Positions 33,145 to 42,593 of a stretch of DNA of 64,000 nucleotides are shown here, piece by piece. A program made the position numbers and the translations under genes. Positions within the stretch are counted from its first letter, which is position 1, and each line of letters begins with the position of its first letter. Location: positions 248,001 to 312,000 of the forward strand of contig CBFHON010000001.1 in assembly GCA_965657505.1 (NCBI GenBank), given 5' to 3'. This DNA is from TMED109 sp002171375 (lineage in GTDB: Bacteria; Pseudomonadota; Alphaproteobacteria; TMED109). The notes below the pieces were generated by a model that saw nothing but the letters and a program-made list of their open reading frames with translations, made no database searches and had not been told where the DNA came from.

Positions 33145-34890
33145 ATGGATTTATTAGTGAATATTTTTGAGCAAGTTAGAAAAATTATTATTCAGGTTGC
33201 CATAACTAAAGGGATTAGGGATGATACAATACTTAATAAAATCACTGCTGAACCTCCAAAGGATGAGAAACATGGAGATATATCAACTAATATAGCGCTT
33301 TTAGGTTCAAAAACATTAAATATGAACCCCAGAGAATTAGCTGAAAACGTTGGATTACTTCTTCAAAAAAATAACTATATTGATGAAGTTAATATAGCGG
33401 GTCCTGGTTTTATAAATTTAACACTAAATAAATCTATATTTTATGAATGCTGTAAGCATGTACTAGATTTTAAAGAGAAATATGGAAGCAGTAGCTATGG
33501 TAAATCTCATAAAGTTAATATAGAATATGTTTCTGCTAACCCAACTGGCCCTATGCATATTGGACATGCAAGAGGTGCCGTATTCGGAGATTCATTAGCA
33601 AATTTACTTCAATATGTAGGTTATAATGTTACTAGAGAATATTATATAAATGATTCAGGCCAACAAATTGTTAATTTAGCTAAATCTGTTTATCTTCGCT
33701 ACAAAGAAATTTTTAGTAGTAAAGAAGCGTTATTTGAAGATGATTTATATCCTGGTGAATATTTGATACCAGTTGCTAAAAAAATAATTGAACAATACGG
33801 AGATAAGTTTATTAATTCAGATGAAAAAGATTGGTTAGCTATATTTAAAGATTGTGCCACTCATGAAATGATGGAAATAATTAAAGAAGACTTATCTTCA
33901 GTAAATATTCATCATGATAATTTTGTTTCAGAAGAATTTTTAAAATCTAGAGGTTTGATTGATGAAGTAGTAAAACTATTGAATGAGAAAGATGTAATAT
34001 ACAAAGGTATACTAGATGCTCCAAAAGGACAACAAAATGAAAATTGGGAAAGTAGACCTCAACTCCTTTTTAAATCTACATTATATGGAGATGATTTAGA
34101 TCGTCCTCTTAAAAAGGCTGATGATACATGGACATATTTTGCTGCAGACGCTGCTTATCATTATGATAAATATAAAAGAAAATATTCCTCAATAATAAAT
34201 GTGTGGGGTGCAGATCATGGAGGTTATATTAAAAGAATTGAAGGAATAATAAAATCAATTTCTGAGTCTCAATTAACTTTTGATGTTAAATTATGCCAAT
34301 TAGTAAATTTAAATAAGGATGGTAAGCCAGTTAAAATGTCAAAAAGAGCTGGTAATTTTATCACAATGAAAAGTGTAGTAGATTCAGTTGGATCAGATGT
34401 TTTAAGGTTCATTATGCTAACTAGAAAAAATGATGCTCCATTAGATTTTGACTTGGTTAAAGTTAAAGAACAATCAAAAGATAATCCCGTATATTATGTT
34501 CAATATGCGAATATAAGAATTAATTCTCTATATAAAAAAGCAAAAGATCATGAAATTGACCTGAACAAAGAAATAAGTAATATAAAATTTGAATTATTAA
34601 CAAATTTTTCAGAAATAAATATTATTAAACTTATTGCAAAATGGCCTCGACAGGTTGAAGCAGCTGCAAAAGCAAATGAACCTCATAGAATTACATTCTA
34701 CCTAAATGATCTTGCTAGTGCATTTCACAGTTCTTGGTCACTAGGAAATGATAACCCTGATTTAAGATATATAGTTGATTCTAATAAAGATTTATCAATA
34801 GCCCGATTATCATTAGCAAAAATTGTTAAAATAATTTTATCCTCGGGCTTATCAATCATAGGTGTTAAACCTGCAGATAAATTATCTTAG
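33145..34890 (+). CDS. argS: Arginyl-tRNA synthetase
   Basis: Class I synthetase, 581 aa. HIGH motif in ANPTGPMHIGHARGA, KMSKS-like KMSKRAGNFITMKS, an N-terminal Add1 domain and the C-terminal DALR-type anticodon domain ending GVKPADKLS. Begins the argS-SPOR-nagZ-scpA-scpB unit. Confidence 0.97.
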   Translation: MDLLVNIFEQVRKIIIQVAITKGIRDDTILNKITAEPPKDEKHGDISTNIALLGSKTLNMNPRELAENVGLLLQKNNYIDEVNIAGPGFINLTLNKSIFYECCKHVLDFKEKYGSSSYGKSHKVNIEYVSANPTGPMHIGHARGAVFGDSLANLLQYVGYNVTREYYINDSGQQIVNLAKSVYLRYKEIFSSKEALFEDDLYPGEYLIPVAKKIIEQYGDKFINSDEKDWLAIFKDCATHEMMEIIKEDLSSVNIHHDNFVSEEFLKSRGLIDEVVKLLNEKDVIYKGILDAPKGQQNENWESRPQLLFKSTLYGDDLDRPLKKADDTWTYFAADAAYHYDKYKRKYSSIINVWGADHGGYIKRIEGIIKSISESQLTFDVKLCQLVNLNKDGKPVKMSKRAGNFITMKSVVDSVGSDVLRFIMLTRKNDAPLDFDLVKVKEQSKDNPVYYVQYANIRINSLYKKAKDHEIDLNKEISNIKFELLTNFSEINIIKLIAKWPRQVEAAAKANEPHRITFYLNDLASAFHSSWSLGNDNPDLRYIVDSNKDLSIARLSLAKIVKIILSSGLSIIGVKPADKLS

Positions 34891-34904
34891 TTGGAATTAA
34901 TTAA

Positions 34905-35474
34905 ATGCTTAAAAAAACTGTAATATTTGCAATAGTAATAATTAGCGGAGGTCTTGGTTATAAATATATTTTACCATTTAATATAAATAATAATGTAATA
35001 ATTAATATTGAGAGTGATGAAAAACAATATAAGTTTAAACCTGAGGATAAAGAAGGAAGTGTATTTAATGGAGAGTCATTAAAAATATATAGGTCTACTA
35101 GAGAAAAATTATTACCAAATGAAACAAATAATTATACTAATAAAGAAAATAATGAAACTGAAGAATTAGTTCATAAAAAAGATGAAGCTATAAAAATTAC
35201 AAAAGAAGATTTAGTAAAAAATAATAAAATTTATTTGCAGTTAGGTTCATATAAAACTTTAGATAAAGCTAAATTATTTATAAGAGATTTTTTAAAAGTA
35301 AATACAAAGTTAGTTAATAACTTAAAATTTAATATAGTTTCGGCTAAAATTGAAGATAGAGGAACTTATTTTAGGGTCAGATTAGGCCCTTTCAATGATA
35401 AAAAGGAAATTTTTTCCTTATGTATAGAGCTTAAATTAGTAAATAATGAGTGTTTGATTGTTAAGGATACTTAA
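34905..35474 (+). CDS. SPOR domain protein
   Basis: 189 aa with an N-terminal membrane anchor (residues 4-24), a charged, low-complexity linker and a C-terminal SPOR domain (KIYLQLGSYKTLDKAKLFI ... RVRLGPFNDKKE). SPOR domains bind denuded peptidoglycan at the division septum. It sits between argS and nagZ, as in many alphaproteobacteria. Confidence 0.88.
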   Translation: MLKKTVIFAIVIISGGLGYKYILPFNINNNVIINIESDEKQYKFKPEDKEGSVFNGESLKIYRSTREKLLPNETNNYTNKENNETEELVHKKDEAIKITKEDLVKNNKIYLQLGSYKTLDKAKLFIRDFLKVNTKLVNNLKFNIVSAKIEDRGTYFRVRLGPFNDKKEIFSLCIELKLVNNECLIVKDT

Positions 35475-35480
35475 TACTTA

Positions 35481-36515
35481 ATGAAAAATTCTAGAAGTAT
35501 AATTGTTGGTATTTCAGGCTTAATTTTAAATAAGAATGAAATATCTATATTAAAACGTTATTTACCTCTAGGTATTATATTATTTAGTAGAAATATAAAA
35601 GATAAGTTTCAACTAGTTCAATTAGTTAATCAGATAAAAGGATTGCTTGGAAATAATTGTCTTATTTTAATTGATCAAGAAGGTGGAAGAGTTCAAAGAT
35701 TAAAGCAACCTAATTGCCCTAATTATCCTGCCTTAGAAATTTATGGAAAGTTAGCTATTAAATCTATAAAAATAGCTAAAAGAGCAGTATATTTAAATTA
35801 TTATCTTTTAGGTAGTGATTTAATAGATATTGGAATAAATGTTAATTGCGCTCCCTGCCTAGATGTTATTAGTGAATATACACATTCTGTAATTGGTAAT
35901 AGATCATTTTCTAAAGATCCAAACATAGTATCATTATTAGGTAAAATGGCCTGTAATGGTTTAATGGACTCTGGTGTTTTACCAATTATCAAACATATTC
36001 CAGGTCATGGAAGGGCATCTTCTGATAGTCATTTATCATTGCCAGTAGTAAAAGAAAAAATAGAGTTTCTTGAAAATAGTGATTTTATTCCTTTTAGGGT
36101 TTTATCAAAAATGCCAATAGCTATGACAGCCCATATTTTATATAAAGATATAGATGCAAAATGGCCTATAACTCAATCAAAAATAGCTAATAATTATATT
36201 AAGAAAAAATTAAATTACAGAGGTATTTTAATTTCAGATGATATTGAAATGTCTGCTTTGTCAGGAGACATAAAAAGTAGGATTGAGTCAATATATGAAG
36301 CAGGTTACGATATTATTTTACATTGTTCTGGGAAAAATAAAGATACAGAAGAAGCTCTTAAAAATGGAAAAATTTTAGATAATAATATATTAAAAAAACT
36401 ACAATTAAGTTTAGATAAAATTCAAAAAATAAATAAATTAAGCTGTCTATCATCTTATAAGATTGAATTATGCGATATTTTAAAAAAATATTTAAATTAT
36501 AACATTTCTTTATAA
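35481..36515 (+). CDS. nagZ: Beta-N-acetylhexosaminidase NagZ (GH3)
   Basis: 344-aa glycoside hydrolase family 3 enzyme removing GlcNAc from recycled muropeptides in the cytoplasm. Motifs: IDQEGGRVQRLKQP, KHIPGHGRASSDSHLSLP (general acid His loop) and ILISDDIEMSAL with the nucleophile Asp. Seven nt after the SPOR gene. Confidence 0.93.
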   Translation: MKNSRSIIVGISGLILNKNEISILKRYLPLGIILFSRNIKDKFQLVQLVNQIKGLLGNNCLILIDQEGGRVQRLKQPNCPNYPALEIYGKLAIKSIKIAKRAVYLNYYLLGSDLIDIGINVNCAPCLDVISEYTHSVIGNRSFSKDPNIVSLLGKMACNGLMDSGVLPIIKHIPGHGRASSDSHLSLPVVKEKIEFLENSDFIPFRVLSKMPIAMTAHILYKDIDAKWPITQSKIANNYIKKKLNYRGILISDDIEMSALSGDIKSRIESIYEAGYDIILHCSGKNKDTEEALKNGKILDNNILKKLQLSLDKIQKINKLSCLSSYKIELCDILKKYLNYNISL

Positions 36516-36606
36516 GATATTATTTCTATATATTGTGTTTATAACTAGTATATTTATATATATTGTGTTATTGATCTTAATAATTGTTTATATTTTTAAG
36601 GTACTT

Positions 36607-37416
36607 ATGGAAGAAATAAAATATAATATAGATGGCAATTCAGAAGATTCACTTGATAGCACAGATAACATTATAAATGATGAAGTTTTATTATTAAATA
36701 TAAACGGTTATGAAGGTGCTATAGACCTTCTTTTAGATTTAGCAAAGAGACAAAAAGTTGATTTATTAAATATTTCAATTTTAGAGCTTTCTGAACAGTA
36801 TTTACAATATGTTAAAAATGCTAATAAATTAAACTTAGAAATAGCTTCTGATTATCTAGTTATGGCAGCATGGCTTGCCTTTCTTAAATCTAAAATATTA
36901 TTGCCAGATGAGGAAGAAGAGGAGCTTAACGGAGAAGAATTATCAAAAGCGCTTAAATTACAATTAACTAGATTACAAGCTATGAGAGATGCAGCTAAAA
37001 AATTGTTTAAATTAGATCTCCTTTATACAAACCGTTTTCCTCAGGGTATTATTTCAAAAGAAGATAAAATTATACATGTGGAAGATAATACTAATTTAAA
37101 TGATTTACTCTTTTCTTACAGTAACGTGGTGCGGGGTAAAAATTTGCAGAATTATAATCCTCCTATGAAGAAGTTAGAAACCATCGAGTCAGCATTAAAA
37201 AGACTTAATAGTTTATTAAATAATGATAAGGATTGGCAACAATTATCCTTATTTCTTCCAGCAGAATTAGATAATAGTGATAACGTTTTTAATAGTTCAG
37301 TTTTAGCTGCTACTTTTTCAGCTACATTGGAATTAGCAAAAAAAGGTAAAGTAGAAATAAGACAATTAAATCCATTTGGTGATATATTTATCAGAAATAA
37401 GTTGGAGTCTAATTAG
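36607..37416 (+). CDS. scpA: Segregation and condensation protein A
   Basis: Kleisin subunit of the SMC-ScpAB complex; 269 aa from the ATG at 36607. The N-terminal domain GYEGAIDLLLDLAKRQKVDL and the C-terminal winged helix LELAKKGKVEIRQLNPFGDI are diagnostic. The frame is open to a GTG at 36535, but that adds a hydrophobic segment inconsistent with a cytoplasmic protein, while AAGG precedes 36607. Two nt before scpB. Confidence 0.94.
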   Translation: MEEIKYNIDGNSEDSLDSTDNIINDEVLLLNINGYEGAIDLLLDLAKRQKVDLLNISILELSEQYLQYVKNANKLNLEIASDYLVMAAWLAFLKSKILLPDEEEEELNGEELSKALKLQLTRLQAMRDAAKKLFKLDLLYTNRFPQGIISKEDKIIHVEDNTNLNDLLFSYSNVVRGKNLQNYNPPMKKLETIESALKRLNSLLNNDKDWQQLSLFLPAELDNSDNVFNSSVLAATFSATLELAKKGKVEIRQLNPFGDIFIRNKLESN

Positions 37417-37418
37417 CT

Positions 37419-37988
37419 ATGAATAAAGAATTATTAATAAAAATTGCTGAGGCTATTATTTTTACTAGTGAAAAACCAATTAGAATAAAAGATTTATTAA
37501 ATAGACTTCCTGAAAATATAGACATTAATATTATTATAGATTTTCTTATAGAAAAGTATAAAGATAGTGGATTTGTTCTAGAAAATAGTGGAGATACACT
37601 GGCATTTAGAACTTCTAGTAGTATTGCTGAATACTTAAGAATAGAAAAAACTATACAAAAAAAATTATCTAAAGCAGCTTTAGAGATACTGTCTATAATA
37701 GCTTATCATCAGCCTATTACTAGGGCAGAAATTGAAGATATGAGAGGTGTAAGTGTTAGTCAGAGTTCTTTAGAGGTTTTATTAGATAATAATTGGGTAG
37801 AGCCTAAGGGCCATAAAAACATTCCTGGTAGGCCGTCTACATGGAAGACAACAAAAGATTTTTTAGACCATTTTGGATTATCTTCTTTAAAAGACCTTCC
37901 TGGTCTTTCTGAGCTTAAATCTTCAGGCTTGCTGGCAAGAAATGTAGGGCAGTCAGTTTTAAATAGAGAGAATATTACTACTCTTTAA
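37419..37988 (+). CDS. scpB: Segregation and condensation protein B
   Basis: 189-aa winged-helix partner of ScpA. KAALEILSIIAYHQPITRAEIEDMRGVS and the C-terminal TTKDFLDHFGL are conserved. In most alphaproteobacteria tatA follows directly; here an iron transporter comes first. Confidence 0.95.
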   Translation: MNKELLIKIAEAIIFTSEKPIRIKDLLNRLPENIDINIIIDFLIEKYKDSGFVLENSGDTLAFRTSSSIAEYLRIEKTIQKKLSKAALEILSIIAYHQPITRAEIEDMRGVSVSQSSLEVLLDNNWVEPKGHKNIPGRPSTWKTTKDFLDHFGLSSLKDLPGLSELKSSGLLARNVGQSVLNRENITTL

Positions 37989-38020
37989 TTTTACAATTAT
38001 ATTAATATTTTTATTTTCTA

Positions 38021-38048
38021 TTGTTTTTTCTTTTATTTAACGTATTTA
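38021..38048 (+). promoter_or_regulatory. Promoter of the iron transporter operon
   Basis: TTGTTT (38021-38026), 16-nt spacer, TATTTA (38043-38048), immediately followed by a Fur-box-like palindrome, giving the expected layout for iron repression. Confidence 0.5.
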
Positions 38049-38051
38049 TAT

Positions 38052-38070
38052 GAGAGTAATTATCATTCTC
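38052..38070. promoter_or_regulatory. Fur-box-like operator
   Basis: GAGAGTAATTATCATTCTC is a near-perfect 19-bp palindrome and agrees with the classic Fur box GATAATGATAATCATTATC at 14 of 19 positions. It overlaps the predicted transcription start of the iron transporter genes, 29 nt before the first ATG. Confidence 0.72.
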
Positions 38071-38098
38071 AATAATATTGAATAGAATTGGCACAATT

Positions 38099-39106
38099 AT
38101 GAATAAAATGAATATAGTAATGATTTTTATTTTATCTCTATTTTCAACGGTTAACTGTTGGTCAGAAGAGGTAAATCTTTATTCTGCTAGAAAAGAACAT
38201 TTAATAAAACCATTAATAGTTCTATTTGAAAAAGAAACTGGTATTAAAGTTAATATTGTAACTGCAAAAGCTTCTCAACTTCATCAGAGAATATTAAGAG
38301 AAGGTAAAAAATCTCCTGCAGATGTTATGCTCACATCTGATGCAGGTAATTTATGGAAAGCATCTAAAGAATATTTTTTTCAACCTATCAATTCAGATAT
38401 ATTAAATACTAGGATTGAGGCAAAATATAGAGATAAAAATAATTTATGGTTTGGTTTAAGTTTAAGAGCTAGAATAATAGTTTATTCTTTAGATAGAGTT
38501 AAAGAAAATGAATTAAGAGGTTATAAATTTCTTTCAAATCCAATTTTTAATAATAGAATACTAATTCGTTCTTCTAGCAATATATATAATCAATCTTTAA
38601 TTGCACATATGATTTCTAAGTATGGAGAAGCAAATACTGAATTATGGGCTGAAGGATTAGTAAATAATTTAGCTAGAGATCCAGCTGGAGGAGATAGAGA
38701 TCAAATTAAAGCTATAGCTGCTGGAATAGGAGATATTGCAATAGTTAATTCCTATTATATTGTAAATATGCTTAATTCTGATAATAGAGGTTTATTTGAT
38801 TCTTTAGGTATTTATTTTCCAAAGGATGAGGAGATGGGAACTCATTTTAATATTAGTGGTGCAGGCCTTCTTCAAAATGCACCTAATGCAAATAATGGGA
38901 AGAAATTAATAGAATTCTTAGTTAGTGATAAAGCACAAGAAATATATGCAAATACAAATTTTGAATATCCAGTTGTGAATACTATTGAGGTTCCAGTTGA
39001 ATTAAAAAAACTTGGGCCTTATGAAGCTGACTCAACTAATGTCTACGAATATGGCTTGTTATCCTATAAAGCGATTAGGTTAGCTGATAGAGTGGGCTGG
39101 AAATAA
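38099..39106 (+). CDS. Ferric iron ABC transporter, substrate-binding protein
   Basis: 335 aa from the ATG at 38099, with a signal peptide (MNKMNIVMIFILSLFS...). It is a type of FbpA/FutA/AfuA periplasmic iron-binding protein: VNLYSARKEHLIKPLIVLF, FGLSLRARIIVYS, and the paired tyrosines in IAIVNSYYIVNML that bind ferric iron. A TTG seven codons earlier is possible but less likely. First gene of a three-gene ABC transporter under a putative Fur box. Confidence 0.92.
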   Translation: MNKMNIVMIFILSLFSTVNCWSEEVNLYSARKEHLIKPLIVLFEKETGIKVNIVTAKASQLHQRILREGKKSPADVMLTSDAGNLWKASKEYFFQPINSDILNTRIEAKYRDKNNLWFGLSLRARIIVYSLDRVKENELRGYKFLSNPIFNNRILIRSSSNIYNQSLIAHMISKYGEANTELWAEGLVNNLARDPAGGDRDQIKAIAAGIGDIAIVNSYYIVNMLNSDNRGLFDSLGIYFPKDEEMGTHFNISGAGLLQNAPNANNGKKLIEFLVSDKAQEIYANTNFEYPVVNTIEVPVELKKLGPYEADSTNVYEYGLLSYKAIRLADRVGWK

Positions 39107-39152
39107 TTATAATATATATATGATTTTTGTTTTTATTATTTATAATTATTAA

Positions 39153-40763
39153 ATGACTTCATTTATTAAAAATAGCTGGGCTTATTTTTCTGTTATATTG
39201 AGTTTAATAGTTATTATTCCTATTTTAACTATTTTCTTATTTCTATTTAATACAGGTGATGATACTTGGTTACACCTTAAGAATACAGTATTAACTACTT
39301 ATATATTAAATTCATTAATTCTATTAATTTTTTCAGCTTTAGGAACATTAATTTTAGGTGTTATAACAGCTTGGCTGGTTACAATGTATATATTTCCTAT
39401 GAAAAAATATATAGAGTGGTTGCTAGTACTTCCTTTAGCTATTCCTTCTTACGCATTAGCATATGTTTACTCAGATTTATTGAGTTATAGTGGTTATTTA
39501 ATATTAATTTTTTCATATATTACTAATTATGAAATAAATTCTATAAACTTTTATTCTATATACGGAGCTATTTTTGTATTTATTTTTAGTCTTTACCCAT
39601 ATGTATATTTACTAGCCAGACAAGCCTTTATTGCTCAGTCTGGAACATATATTGAAGTTGCAAAAGTTTCAGGATTAAATTTATTATCAATTTTTTATAA
39701 GGTTGCAATACCTTTAGCAAGACCCGCTTTAGTAGGCGGAGTTATTCTAGTTGTAATGGAAACTTTAGCTGATTATGGGGTTGCAGATTATTTAGGTATA
39801 GAAACATTTACAAAAGGAATTTATAAGGCATGGTTTAATTTAGGAGATATAGTTTCTGCAGGAAAATTATCAATAATATTACTTATAACTATCTCTATAA
39901 TTATTAGCCTTGAAAAGGCCCTTAGAGGTAAAGCTGAATTTACTAATAATACAAGAAGTTCAAGAGGATTTAAATACTTTAGTTTGAATAGATATTTAGG
40001 TTTTACCGCATTAATTATTTGCTGTATTCCAGTATGTATTGGCTTTTTTATACCTATTACTACTATAATACTATGGTCTATAAAAAGCATTAATAACATA
40101 GACTTATATAATTTTATTCAGTTATTTATATCCTCTTTTAGTTTAGCATTATTGGCCGCATTTATATGCATTTTATTTGCTATTCTTATTATATATGGCG
40201 TAAGGACTAACTCTAAAATTGCAGCTCCATTCGCAAGAATAGCAAGTTTAGGTTATTCTATTCCAGGAGCAGTTGCTGCAGTAGCAGTTCTAATTCCATT
40301 AGCATGGATAGATAATATAATTAGTAATTTTGCATTACAATATTTTAATATTTCTATTGGTTTATTATTAACTGGTTCTTGGTTTGCATTATTATTTGCT
40401 TACTTAGTTAGATTTTTAGCATTATCTATGCATTCTGTTGAAAATTCTTTTATTAAGATACCAATATCATTTGATTACGCAGCAAAGGTGTTAGGTAAAT
40501 CTAATAGTTCTATTTTAAGCAATATACATGCTAGAATAGGATTAGGAGGAATATCACTGGGATTATTAATAGTATTTGTAGATGTTCTTAAAGAATTACC
40601 TGCTACTATGATTTTGAGGCCGTTTGGATTGTCAACATTAGCAATTAAGGCTCATGAATTTGCAATTGATGAGAGACTTGGCGATGCAGCTATTCCTCTT
40701 CTGGCTATTGTGGTAGTTTGTTTATTACCATTATTTATTTTAGCCAGGGGAATTAGACATTAA
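39153..40763 (+). CDS. Ferric iron ABC transporter, fused permease
   Basis: 536-aa inner membrane protein with two halves of about six helices each. Each half has a permease EAA-type loop: VAKVSGLNLLSIFYKVAIPLARP in the first and AAKVLGKSNSSILSNIHARIG in the second. This double-length architecture is typical of FbpB/CysT-like iron permeases. 46 nt after the binding-protein gene, 23 before the ATPase. Confidence 0.93.
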   Translation: MTSFIKNSWAYFSVILSLIVIIPILTIFLFLFNTGDDTWLHLKNTVLTTYILNSLILLIFSALGTLILGVITAWLVTMYIFPMKKYIEWLLVLPLAIPSYALAYVYSDLLSYSGYLILIFSYITNYEINSINFYSIYGAIFVFIFSLYPYVYLLARQAFIAQSGTYIEVAKVSGLNLLSIFYKVAIPLARPALVGGVILVVMETLADYGVADYLGIETFTKGIYKAWFNLGDIVSAGKLSIILLITISIIISLEKALRGKAEFTNNTRSSRGFKYFSLNRYLGFTALIICCIPVCIGFFIPITTIILWSIKSINNIDLYNFIQLFISSFSLALLAAFICILFAILIIYGVRTNSKIAAPFARIASLGYSIPGAVAAVAVLIPLAWIDNIISNFALQYFNISIGLLLTGSWFALLFAYLVRFLALSMHSVENSFIKIPISFDYAAKVLGKSNSSILSNIHARIGLGGISLGLLIVFVDVLKELPATMILRPFGLSTLAIKAHEFAIDERLGDAAIPLLAIVVVCLLPLFILARGIRH

Positions 40764-40786
40764 TAATTATTAGAAATATAAAAATA

Positions 40787-41824
40787 ATGAAAATTAAAAA
40801 TAATTTAAAAATTATAGGTTTATCTCATAAATATAAAAATGGAAAATCTATAAAAAACTTTAATTTAGAAATATCTTCTAATGAAATAGTTTGTTTGTTA
40901 GGGCCGAGTGGGGCTGGTAAAACAACTTTATTAAGATTAATAGCCGGCTTTGAAGATCCGTATGAGGGTATTATTAAAGTAGGAAATAATATAGTGTATG
41001 GAGGTAAATATGTCCCGACTGAGAAAAGGTCTATCGGCATGTTATTTCAAGATATAGCCTTATTTCCTCATTTATCGGTTAAAAATAATATTGGGTTCTC
41101 GTTACCTAAGGATAATAATTATAATGTTACTATTAATAAATTACTAAAAAAAGTAGGATTAAAAGATTTTTCTGAAAGGTATAGTAGTTCATTATCTGGT
41201 GGAGAACAACAAAGAGTAGCTTTAGCAAGAGCGCTTGCAAGTAATCCTGATGTAATGTTACTTGATGAGCCTTTTGGTTCTTTAGATAGTTCGTCAAAAT
41301 TTGATATAGCCATTGATATTATTCAGATATTAAAAAATACTAGGACACCAACTATTATGGTTACTCACGATCCTCAAGAAGCGATGAGATTAGCAGATAG
41401 AATTATAATTATGTTAGATGGTAGTATTATAGATGAAGGTTCTCCAAAAGAATTATATTTTAATTCTAAGCATTCATTTTCTGCTAAATTAATCGGGCCT
41501 ACTTCTTGTTATACTTTTATCTCTAAAAATAGATTTTTAAATACACCATTTGGAAAAATAAGTGTAACTAGTAAAATTATTTCTAAATACGAATTAATTA
41601 TTAGACCCGAAGCTTTTACTTTTACTAAAACTAGTAAAAATGCAATATCAATAAATATAATTAATTATAAATATTTAGGGCTTTTAACAGAGTTAGAAAT
41701 TTCTATCTTAAAGTATGAAAAAAATATAAAAATTTTAATATTCTCAAATATTTTAGATAAAGTTTTATTGTATAAAAAATTATTATTTAATAAAGATTGG
41801 GCTTTTGTGTTTCCTATTAAATAA
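40787..41824 (+). CDS. Ferric iron ABC transporter, ATP-binding protein
   Basis: 345-aa ATPase. Walker A GPSGAGKTTLL, signature LSGGEQQRVALARALA, Walker B VMLLDEPFGSLD and the switch His in MVTHDPQEAM. A C-terminal regulatory (TOBE-like) region follows. Energises the permease of the preceding gene, FbpC type. Confidence 0.94.
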   Translation: MKIKNNLKIIGLSHKYKNGKSIKNFNLEISSNEIVCLLGPSGAGKTTLLRLIAGFEDPYEGIIKVGNNIVYGGKYVPTEKRSIGMLFQDIALFPHLSVKNNIGFSLPKDNNYNVTINKLLKKVGLKDFSERYSSSLSGGEQQRVALARALASNPDVMLLDEPFGSLDSSSKFDIAIDIIQILKNTRTPTIMVTHDPQEAMRLADRIIIMLDGSIIDEGSPKELYFNSKHSFSAKLIGPTSCYTFISKNRFLNTPFGKISVTSKIISKYELIIRPEAFTFTKTSKNAISINIINYKYLGLLTELEISILKYEKNIKILIFSNILDKVLLYKKLLFNKDWAFVFPIK

Positions 41825-41884
41825 ATAAAGTATATACATATAATATTAAATGCTTATATCAAATTGATAAATGGAGGAAGTTTT

Positions 41885-42103
41885 ATGAGTATAGGAATTT
41901 GGCAAATTGTTTTAATATTAGCGATAGTATTAATTTTATTTGGTGCGGGTAAATTACCACGCGTAATGGGTGATGTAGCCAAAGGAATTAAAAATTTTAA
42001 AACAGGTATGAAAGAAGAAGAAGGTACAGAAGAATCTGGAAGTGATGAAACTGTATCAGTTTCAAAAGATAAAGATAGTAATACGGACTCTAAATCTAGT
42101 TAA
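41885..42103 (+). CDS. tatA: Twin-arginine translocase subunit TatA
   Basis: 72 aa from the ATG at 41885, which has GGAGGAAG upstream; the frame extends to a TTG that is unlikely. Short membrane helix (IGIWQIVLILAIVLILFGAG), hinge, amphipathic helix with KLPRVMGDVAKGIKNFKTGM, and an acidic/Ser tail. Forms the Tat pore for folded proteins. Confidence 0.96.
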   Translation: MSIGIWQIVLILAIVLILFGAGKLPRVMGDVAKGIKNFKTGMKEEEGTEESGSDETVSVSKDKDSNTDSKSS

Positions 42104-42132
42104 GATTTTAGCTTAATTTAAGGAGAGCTAAT

Positions 42133-42576
42133 ATGCTTGATATAGGTTGGACAGAAATATTAGTTATTACAGTTGTTGCTTTGTTTATAGTGGGTCCTAA
42201 AGATATTCCTAAAGCACTGCGAACAGTTGGTATATGGATAGGTAAGCTTAAGTCTTTATCTCGTGAGTTTCAAAATACTGTTGAAGATGCAGTTAGAGAT
42301 TCTGAATTAGATGAAGTTAAGAAGCAAATTGAATCAGCGAAAACAGATTTTACAAAAGGTATGTCTGAAACTATAGATTCGGAAGGTGAACTAACAGAAA
42401 TGCTTCGTGGTGTAGATGTAGTTGATAAAGATAAAAAGCAATCTGCCTGGCCTATTCCTCTCAATAAGGACGATGAACCTGAAAAAAATATTTCGGAAAA
42501 AAGCAATATTGAAAATAAAACAGACACTCCTAAAGAAGAAAATAAAAATTTAAATAAAGATAATTCAACAACTTAA
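42133..42576 (+). CDS. tatB: Twin-arginine translocase subunit TatB
   Basis: 147 aa, AAGGAGAG upstream. MLDIGWTEILVITVVALFIV then GPKDIPKALRTVG and a charged amphipathic helix, with a long Lys/Asp/Asn C-terminal tail. TatB and TatC recognise twin-arginine signals. Confidence 0.94.
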   Translation: MLDIGWTEILVITVVALFIVGPKDIPKALRTVGIWIGKLKSLSREFQNTVEDAVRDSELDEVKKQIESAKTDFTKGMSETIDSEGELTEMLRGVDVVDKDKKQSAWPIPLNKDDEPEKNISEKSNIENKTDTPKEENKNLNKDNSTT

Positions 42577-42593
42577 TAGTTGATAGATATAAA

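Noticed and set aside
36535..36606. Membrane-anchored N-terminus for ScpA
   Set aside because: ScpA is cytoplasmic, the GTG start has no ribosome binding site, and a good ATG lies at 36607.
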